Source: Callorhinus ursinus (taxonomy: Eukaryota > Chordata > Mammalia > Carnivora > Otariidae). From it: a DNA stretch of 64,000 bases. The notes below the pieces were generated by a model. The model ran no database searches, had not been told where the DNA came from, and worked only from the letters and a program-made list of their open reading frames with translations. This document shows positions 57,438 to 64,000 of the stretch, piece after piece. Position 1 is the first letter of the stretch, and every line of letters begins with the position of its first letter. Location of the stretch: contig NW_020312788.1 in the NCBI RefSeq assembly GCF_003265705.1, forward strand, positions 4,353,151-4,417,150. The letters are read 5' to 3'. A program made the translations under genes and the position numbers.

Positions 57438-57476
<39 letters not shown>
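57438..57476. repeat. (CA)n microsatellite in L1M
   Basis: About 19 uninterrupted CA units, at the position where old L1 copies have a 'gtatatatacacacaatggaatattattcagcc' word. Minus frames 57236-57484 and 57354-57620 across it are artefacts. Confidence 0.97.
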
Positions 57477-57478
<2 letters not shown>

Positions 57479-57835
57479 GAACACAACTCAGCCATGAAAA
57501 AAAAAATCCTGTTATTTGTTGCAAATACAACATGGATGAAACATTATGATAGGGCATTATGCTAGGTGAAATAAGCCAGATAAAGACAAAATATGGCATG
57601 ATCACATTTATATGTGGCATCTAAAAAGCCAAACTCATAAAAAGATAGTAGACTGGTGGTTGCCAGGGACTGAAGGTGAGGGAAACTGGGAGAGTCAAAA
57701 AGTATAAAATTCCAGTTATAAGATAAATAAGTTCTGGGGATCTAATGTATAGTGTGGTGACTACAGTTAAAAACAGTGTATTGTATACTTGAAAGTAGAT
57801 CTTAAATGTTATCACCACAAAAACAAACAAAAAAG

Positions 57836-58390
57836 CCATCCCACCATTAAGCCCTGGCTTCTTGGTCACAAAACTGAAACATGCTGACATAGTATCAGAC
57901 ATACACTCATCCTCAGTATACAATTGTACATGTACCCTCCTCAAAGTTTAAGACAGTCTAGCTGAAACCGTAAGAACCAGTGAAGTAAAATCCCTCCAAG
58001 CCTTGTACGTCTCATGTGCCTATTTCTGTGCTACACACATTTCCTATGCAATTACATACTATCCATGTTAAACTGCATTTCTCCCCAGAAACAATTTATC
58101 AGCCCTAGTATTGTATTTGGTATTTAAGGCCCTCAGACTTGCATTTCTGTGCCCTCTCCCCTCCCGTGTTTTATCCTCTGCTCCTATCCTCTAGGCACAG
58201 AATTCAAACCTTTCTACTCTTTTACTACCTCTTTCAACCCTCCTCTTAGACAATTGATAAAAATCAACCCACTGAAATTTAAGCTCTTTAAGATTTTATA
58301 GGTCACTTCTTCTATGTCCATTCACACAATAACTGCTCAAATAAAGTCAAATAAATGAAGTTCTGCATTGTCTGTAATGATGTCTTTGAT
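57836..58390. other. Anonymous sequence
   Basis: Possibly a very old L2 trace near 58080-58360 ('GTATTTAAGGCCCTCAGACTTGC', 'TTAAGCTCTTTAAG'), too weak to call. No gene recognised. Confidence 0.4.
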
Positions 58391-58394
58391 GGTG

Positions 58395-58690
58395 ACAATT
58401 CTTCCCAAAGTAATCTGTAGATTCTATGAATCCTTACCAGAATCCCAGCAGGTATTTTTGCAGAAATTGGGAAACTGATTGTAAAATTTATATGCAAATG
58501 TGATTGACCCAGAATAGTCAATACAATTTTGAAAATGGAAGAAAAGAGTTGGAGACTTTACATTTCCCAATTTCAAAACTTACTATAAAGTTATACTACT
58601 GCGAACTGTGTGATACTGGCATAAGCACAGACATATCAGTACAATATAGAGTCCAGAAATAACCTTTAATAGCACAAGGAATTAGAAAAG
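58395..58690 (+). mobile_element. Ancient L1M ORF2 fragment (late ORF2)
   Basis: 'AGTAATCTGTAGATTCTATGAATCC', 'AGGTATTTTTGCAGAAATTGG', 'GACCCAGAATAGTCAATACAATTTTGAAAATGG', 'TTACTATAAAGTTATACTAC' and 'GTGTGATACTGGCATAAGCACAGACATAT' parallel the ORF2 region after the reverse-transcriptase domain. No open frame. Confidence 0.75.
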
Positions 58691-58699
58691 AGATGTGAT

Positions 58700-58973
58700 A
58701 GAGAAATATCAATGAAACCAATCAGACTGGCTTATAAACCTTAATAAAATTGGTAAACCTCTAGCTAGATTGATCAGAGAAAAAGGCATAACAATAAGAT
58801 GTGAAAAAGCTACATTAATAGAAAATCCACAAACATCAAAGGGTAAGAAATATGTTAAAAATTTTATGCCCAAAATGGAACAGCTAACATGTAGGAGACA
58901 AATTTCTTGATATGCAAATTATACAAACTGACACAAAAAGAAAAATCTCAATAGCCATATATATATATACACA

Positions 58974-59017
<44 letters not shown>

Positions 59018-59290
59018 CATATGTACATATGTATATGTGTGTGTGTGTGTGTGTGAGTATATATATATATATATATATATATTAAAGAGCTTGAATCTAA
59101 AATTTAAAACCTTCCCACAAACTGCAGGCCCAGATGGCTTCACTGCTGAAATCTATCAAGGCTTTGAGATAAAACAACACCTATCCTACACAAAGGAGAG
59201 AGAAAAAGAGTATTTGCCAGTGGATATCATGAGGCCAACATTACATCAATATCAATACCTAACACTAAATACTAAAATGAAATTACAAGC
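58700..59290 (+). mobile_element. Ancient L1M ORF2 fragment (earlier ORF2), with palindromic repeat
   Basis: 'GTAAACCTCTAGCTAGATTG' and 'CTGCAGGCCCAGATGGCTTC' followed by 'GCTGAAATCTATCAAGGC' match the ORF2 linker and the start of the reverse-transcriptase domain ('PGPDGFTAEFYQ'). This part lies upstream in ORF2 of the sequence found at 58395-58690, so the two are not collinear. A microsatellite palindrome interrupts it. Confidence 0.7.
58957..59082. repeat. (TA)(CA)-(TG)(TA) inverted simple repeat
   Basis: (TA)n and (CA)n on the left are mirrored by (TG)n and (TA)n on the right around a perfect 24-bp palindrome at 59013-59036. With one mismatched pair the self-complementary block extends to 58994-59055. 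Cruciform- and Z-DNA-prone. Frames across it are artefacts. Confidence 0.95.
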
Positions 59291-59694
59291 CTTATGAAGA
59301 TAGATGGAAAAAAAAACTCAAAAATATATTCACAAGAGTAGACATACTTCCAGAATGACAGATTAAGACCTCAAAATTCATTCCTCTATAAAAGCAAAAA
59401 GAGTACTGGAAAAACTGGAGGAAACCAACTTTATCAAAACTCCAGAAATAAACCTAAGGCAACAGTCCAGAAACATTTATTCATGGGAAAAATGGCTGAA
59501 TCTAAGAATGAATACTCTTTGTGACATTTTAACTCATCCTATTCCACACCACTCTCTTCAAATCACAGTAAACTTAAATACCAGCAGCCTCACAATGCAG
59601 AAGCTGTGAAAACCAGCAGCATAGCAGCCATTAGGGCAGTTTGGAGTAGTCCAAAAAGTCCCAAGAACTAGTCACTATCTGGTAGCTCCCTGGG

Positions 59695-59698
59695 GAGA

Positions 59699-59729
<31 letters not shown>

Positions 59730-59740
59730 TAAAAAACCAT
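59695..59740. repeat. (AAAAC)n simple repeat
   Basis: AAAAAC and AAAAC units, about eight. Confidence 0.93.
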
Positions 59741-59889
59741 TCACGGTGTTTGTTATTATTTGTACTTCCTCAAAGCTTGCTCAGAAGGAAAATTCCTATC
59801 CTAAGGACATATGTGGGGGGAAAAAAATCAGCAGCAATTGTTTATAATGCAGCTGCCTAAAGCAGCAATAGTAGTTGGAGTAAATAATA

Positions 59890-59958
59890 GGTGGTGGGGA
59901 GTGGAGGGGAAGGGGAGGGGAAGGGAAGGGAAGAGGGAGGAAGGGAAAAAAAGAAAAA
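59890..59958. repeat. Polypurine (GGGGA)n/(GGGAA)n tract
   Basis: About 68 bases of almost pure G/A on the plus strand with many G3-G4 runs, able to form G-quadruplex or H-DNA structures. Confidence 0.93.
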
Positions 59959-60289
59959 ATAATAAATTGGTAGAATAAGATGTTCATAGGAAGTTTTATA
60001 AAGCTCTGACATATTCCTGAAAATTTAGAAAGTCACATACATGTGCAGGGCTGTTAATATGTTCAGAAAAGAACTGAGAGGGCCCAAACCTCACCTCTGG
60101 TTGACTTTGAGGCTTTGTATAAGCAGAACTGGAAGCTAAGAAAGAATTCTAAGAGCACTGAAGAAATGGGCCAACACAAACAGAGCCCCTTAGCAAAGGA
60201 TGACTCAAGCATTTATAGAAATCTATTTCCAATCATTGGCTGATTACGAAGCTAGCGGAGCATAGATATCAGTGGCCAAACATGATAAA

Positions 60290-60323
60290 AAAAAAAATAC
60301 ACACACACACACACACACACACA
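60290..60323. repeat. A-run plus (CA)n microsatellite
   Basis: About ten A then about eleven CA units. Confidence 0.95.
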
Positions 60324-60737
60324 GATTTTACAGAATTAGTCTAGTAAAGCCAGGAAAGTTACTTAACAGACTAACAGAAGCAAAAAGACCAATGATAACA
60401 AAATCTGAGGAGTGGGGTAGAGGCAAGAGAGGGGAAATCTGATTTTCAGGTTGCCGTATTATTTAACATACCCAGTTTTAAACAAAATTTTATGAGACAT
60501 GCAAAGAAATAGGATAGTATATGCCATACACAAGAAACAAAGTAGTCATCAGAAGTTGCCCTTGAGGAAGCCCAGATGTATATTAGACAAAGATTTTGTA
60601 ACATTATAAATCTATTCTAAAAGCTAAAGAAAAACATATCCAAAGAATTAAAAAAAAAATGAGACTAATGCTTCACCAAATAGAGAATATCAACAAAGAG
60701 ACAAAAATTGTAAAAAAAAAAAAAAAAAAGACAAAAC

Positions 60738-61236
60738 AACATTAGAATTATTGGGATCCCAGAAGAAGAAGAAGAGAGAGAGGGGAAGAAGGTATATTGG
60801 AGCAAATTATAACAGAGAACTTCCCTAATGTGGGGAAGGAAACAGGCATCAAAATCCAGGAGGCACAGAGAACCCCTCTCAAAATCAATAAAAAGAGGTC
60901 AACACCCCGACATCTAATAGTAAAACTTAAAAGTCTCAGAGACAAAGAGAAAATACTGAAAGCAGCTCGGGAGAAGAGATATGTAAGCTCTAATGGTAGA
61001 CACATTAGATTGGTAATAGACATATACACAGAAACCTGGCAGGCCAGAAAGGACTGGCATAACATATTCAGAGCACTAAACGAGAAAAATATGCAGCCAA
61101 GAATACTATATCCAGCTAGGCTGTCACTGAAAATAGAAGGAGAGATAAAAGCTTCCAGGACAAACAAAAACCAAAGGAATTTGCAAACACGAAACCAACC
61201 CTACAAGAAATATTGAAAGGGGTCATCTAAGCAAAA
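60738..61236 (+). pseudogene. L1 ORF1 C-terminal part, frameshifted
   Basis: ORF1 is the RNA-binding chaperone of LINE-1 (coiled coil, RRM, C-terminal domain). Here the coiled coil is missing. The open frame 60797-61216 shows the RRM and CTD: 'ILKAAREKRYV', 'TWQARKDWHNIFRAL', 'MQPRILYPARLSLKIEGEI'. Near 61148 one A is missing from an A-run, so the last residues change frame and it ends 'QPYKKY' instead of the usual 'PALQEILKGVL'. A codon like GTC-CTC to GTC-ATC in the tail is also altered. Not functional. Confidence 0.93.
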
Positions 61237-61315
61237 AGAGAGCCTAAAAGCAACATAGACCAGAAAGGAACACAGACAATAAATATACAGTAACAGTCAC
61301 CTTACAGGCAATACA

Positions 61316-64000
61316 ATGGCACTAAATTCATGTCTTTCAATAGTTGTCCTGAATGTAAATGAGCTAAATGCCCCAATCAAAAGACACAGGTTATCAATTG
61401 GATTAAAAAACAAGACCCATTGATATGCTGTCTGCAAGAGACTCATTTTAGACCCAAAGACACCCCCAGATTGAAAGTGAGGGGGTGGAAAACCATTTAC
61501 CATGCTAATGGACACCAAAAGAAAGCTAGGGTGGCAATCCTTATATCAGACAAATTAGATTTTAAACCAAAGACTGTAATAAGAAATGAGGAAGGACATT
61601 ATATCCTACAGTGTATATCCTTGGTCTAACCAACAAGAAGATCTAACAATTGTAAATATATATGCCCCTAACATGGGAGCAGCCAATTAGATAAGGCAAT
61701 TAATAACAAAAGCAAAGAAACACATTGACAACAATACAATAATAGTGGGGGACTTTAACACCCCCCTCACTGAAATGGACAGATCATCTAAGCAAAAGAT
61801 CAACAAGGAAATAAAGACTTTAAATGAAACACTGGACCAAATGGACTTCACAGACATATTCAGAACATTCCATCCCAAAGCAATGGAATACACATTCTTC
61901 TCTAGTGCCCATGGAATATTGTCCAGAATAGATCACATCCTAGGTCACAAATCAGGTCTCAACCGGTACCAAAAGATGGGGATTATTCCCTGCATATTTT
62001 CAGACCACAATGCTTTGAAACTAGAACTCAATCACAAGAGGAAAGATGGAAAGAAATCAAATACATGGAGGCTAAAGAGCATCCTACTAAAGAATGAATG
62101 GGTCAACCAGGAAATTAAAGAAGAATTAAAAAAATTCATGGAAACCAATGAAAATGAAAACACAACTGTTCAAAATCTTTGGGATGCAGCAAAGGCAGTC
62201 CTAAGAGGAAAGTATATACCAATACAAGCCTTTCTCAAGAAACAAGAAAGGTCTCAAATACACAACCTAACCCTACACCTAAAGGAGCTAGAGAAAAAAC
62301 AGCAAATAAAGCCTAAACCCAGCAGGAGAAGAGAAATCATAAAGATCAGAGCAGAAATCAATGAAATAGAAACCAAAAGAACAGTAGAACAAATCAACGA
62401 AACTAGGAGCTGCTTCTTTGAAAGAATTAACAAGATTGATAAACCCCTGGCCAGACTTATCAAAAACAAAAATGACCCAAATCAACAAAATCATGAATGA
62501 AAGAGGAGAGATCACAACCAACACCAAAGAAATACAATTATAAGAACATATTATGAGCAACTATATGCCAGCAAATTAAATAACCTGGAAGAAATGGATG
62601 CATTCCTAGAGATGTATCAACAACCAAAACTGAACCAGGAAGAAATAGAAAACCTGAACAGACGTATAACCACTAAGGAAATTGAAGCAGTCATCAAAAA
62701 TCTCCCAACAAAAAAAGCTCAGGGCCAGATGGCTTCCCAGGGGAATTCTACCAAACATTTAAGAAGAATTAATACCTATTCTCCTGAAACTGTCCCAAAA
62801 AATAGAAATGGAAGGAAAACTTCCAAACTCATTTTATGAGGCCACCATTACCTTGATCCCCAAACCAAAGACCCCATCAAAAACGAGAATTACAGACCAA
62901 TATCCTTGATGAGTATGGATGCAAAAATTCTCAACGAAATACTAGCCAATAGGATTCAACAGTACATTAAAAGGCTTATTTATCACGACCAAGTGGGATT
63001 TATCCCTGGGCTACAAGGTTGGTTCAACATCCGCAAATCAATCAACGTGATACAATACATTAACAAAAGAAAGAGCAAGAATCATATGATCCTCTCAATA
63101 GATGCAGAAAAAGCATTTGACAAAGTACAGCATCCTTTCTTGATCAAAACTCTTCAGAGTATAGGGATAGAGGGTACAAACCTAAATATCATAAAAGCCA
63201 TCTATGAAAAACCTACAGCGAATATCATTCTCAATGGGGAAAAACTGAGAGCTTTTCCCCTAAGGTCAGGAACGCGGCAGGGATGTCCACTCTCACCACT
63301 GCTATTCAACATAGTATTAGAAGTCCTAGCCACAGCAATCAGACAACAAAAAGAAATTAAAGGCATCCAAATCGGCCAAGAAGAAGTCAAACTCACTCTC
63401 TGCAGATGATATAATACTTTATGTGGAAAACCCAAAAGACTCCACCCCAAAACTGCTAGAACTCATACAGGAATTCAGTAAAGTGGCAGGATATAAAATC
63501 AATGCACAGAAATCAGTGGCATTCCTATACACCAACAACAAGACAGAAGAGAGAGAAATTAAGGAGTTGATCCCATTTACAATTGCACCCAAAACCATAA
63601 GATAACTAGGAATAAATCTAACCAAAGAGGCAAAGGATCTGTACTCAAACTATAAAATACTCATGAAAGAAATTGAGGAAGACACAAAGAAATGGAAAAA
63701 CGTTCCATGCTCATGGATTGAAAGAATATTGTGAAGATGTCAATCCTACCTAGAGCAATCTACACATTCAATGCAATCTCCATCAAAATACCATTCACTT
63801 TTTTCAAAAAAATGGAAGAAATAATCCTAAAATTTGTATGGTACCAGAAAAGACCCCGAATACCCAGAGGAATGTTGAAAAAGAAAAGCAAAGCTGGCGA
63901 CATCACAATTCCGGACTTCCAGATCTATTACAAAGCTGTAACCATCAAGACAGTATGGTACTGGCACTAAAACAGACACATAGATCAATGGAACAGAATC
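61316..64000 (+). pseudogene. L1 ORF2 (endonuclease, reverse transcriptase), multiply disabled, partial
   Basis: ORF2 begins ATG at 61316 ('MALNSCLSIVVLNVNELNAP'), giving the APE-type endonuclease. Catalytic-region words remain: 'CLQETHF', '[11 protein letters not shown]' (61748), '[12 protein letters not shown]' (about 62000). The reverse-transcriptase domain follows with '[15 protein letters not shown]' and '[13 protein letters not shown]'. Lesions seen: frameshift near 61405; frameshift near 61610; TAG at 61688; frameshift near 62470; one-base indel near 62717; frameshift near 63400, just before the FADD catalytic box; TAA at 63603 within 'TIRYLG'; a deletion near 63725; TAA near 63969. 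The longest intact part is 61745-62500 (251 codons). It cannot make active protein. Confidence 0.95.

Larger units (their letters stand above)
55525..57835 (+). mobile_element. Ancient L1M, ORF2 part to 3' UTR, split by a 94-bp L1
   Basis: Starts around the RT region ('TCATGATAAAAACTCTCAAC' then, after the short insertion, 'AAAGTAGATATAGAAAGAACATAC'; 'CAAGGGTGCCCACTCTTACC' corresponds to the RQGCPLSP box), continues via 'TTAGGAATAAATTTAACCAAGG', 'TTTGGTACTGGCATAAAAACAG', 'AATGGTGTTGGGGAAACTG' to a 3' UTR ('GATCTAATGTATAGTGTGGTGAC'). Degraded by many stops and indels. It contains a CA microsatellite at 57438-57476. Confidence 0.9.
59291..60715 (+). mobile_element. Ancient L1M 5' region (5' UTR/ORF1 start), diverged
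   Basis: The right part is clear: 'CCAGTTTTAAACAAAATTTTATGAGACATGC', 'GAAATAGGATAGTATATGCC', 'TTGCCCTTGAGGAAGCCCAG', 'GCTAAAGAAAAACATATCC', 'CACCAAATAGAGAATATCAAC' match an old L1M upstream/ORF1 N-terminal region. The left part (59291-60400) is probably the same 5' UTR ('CTGGAAAAACTGGAGGAAAC', 'CAGCAGCATAGCAGCCATTAGGGCAG') but weaker, with three simple-repeat tracts inside. No intact ORF1. Confidence 0.6.
60716..64000 (+). mobile_element. Young L1, truncated in ORF1, running off the right edge
   Basis: After an 18-A run (about 60713-60729) the sequence switches from diverged L1M to young L1 at 'CATTAGAATTATTGGGATCCC' in mid-ORF1 and continues through the ORF1 C-terminus, the inter-ORF spacer and ORF2 to the end of the window. 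At least 3.2 kb. The 3' UTR, tail and target-site duplication lie outside the window. Sequence is close to the carnivoran young L1 consensus as I remember it, but both ORFs are broken. It may have inserted into the L1M on its left. Confidence 0.93.

Noticed and set aside
57236..59143. Cysteine/valine- or tyrosine/isoleucine-repeat 'proteins'
   Set aside because: Translations of CA/TG/TA microsatellites.
61745..62500. 251-codon frame as a functional endonuclease/reverse transcriptase
   Set aside because: It is an internal part of a young L1 ORF2 bounded by a stop at 61688 and a frameshift near 62470. The start is not an ATG of a separate gene.

Overview
This window is mammalian nuclear DNA from a carnivoran. 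The diagnostic signal is about eighteen copies of the tRNA-Lys-derived CAN-SINE (pol III A and B boxes in the head, a CT-rich body, an AATAAA/AATAAAATCTT-type tail). The head and body sequence resembles the arctoid type (bear, pinniped or mustelid relatives) rather than dog SINEC_Cf or the cat type. It is AT-rich, has no CpG island, and I found no protein-coding exon, RNA gene or CRISPR array I can defend. It reads as intergenic or deep-intronic 'gene desert' sequence. The protein-like reading frames belong to LINE-1 remnants or are chance frames.

Layout. 1-9.6 kb: mostly anonymous sequence with a weak MIR, one reverse CAN-SINE, an ancient L1M 3' segment (3.7-4.4 kb), a diverged L2 (8.0-8.9 kb) and two young 5'-truncated L1 3' ends (6.3-6.9 and 9.1-9.6 kb). 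9.6-15.5 kb: almost repeat-free anonymous sequence. 15.5-17.7 kb: an unassigned block with several open frames on both strands and an old LTR-like 3' part, split by a TG/GA microsatellite. 18-30.6 kb: SINEs, MIR and L2 relics, a 1.9 kb L1, and a head-to-head pair of L1 segments. 30.66-31.1 kb: an MLT1-type LTR. 33-36.8 kb: two MIRs, each split by a younger insertion, and a cluster of SINEs. 39.4-44 kb: three LTR-like elements. 44-49.5 kb: old L1M segments with SINEs landed in or beside them, including two SINEs that used the same target site. 52.5 kb: a perfect 48-bp tandem duplication. 55.5-60.7 kb: successive L1M segments, one carrying a 94-bp L1 insertion, and a large AT/CA/TG palindrome. 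60.7 kb to the end: a young L1 (partial ORF1 and most of ORF2) running out of the window, disabled by frameshifts and stop codons.

The sequences here do not form a pathway. The biology is retrotransposition: LINE-1 machinery supplied in trans inserted the SINEs, and target-site duplications can be read directly for most of them. The more interesting observations concern insertion mechanics and LINE structure: a two-module 3' UTR shared by three young L1s, target-site reuse by two SINEs, very short L1 insertions, a possible 5'-inversion, and sequences able to form cruciforms, Z-DNA or G-quadruplexes. I did not find a convincing new gene system. Family names are from memory of consensus sequences and were not checked by alignment.
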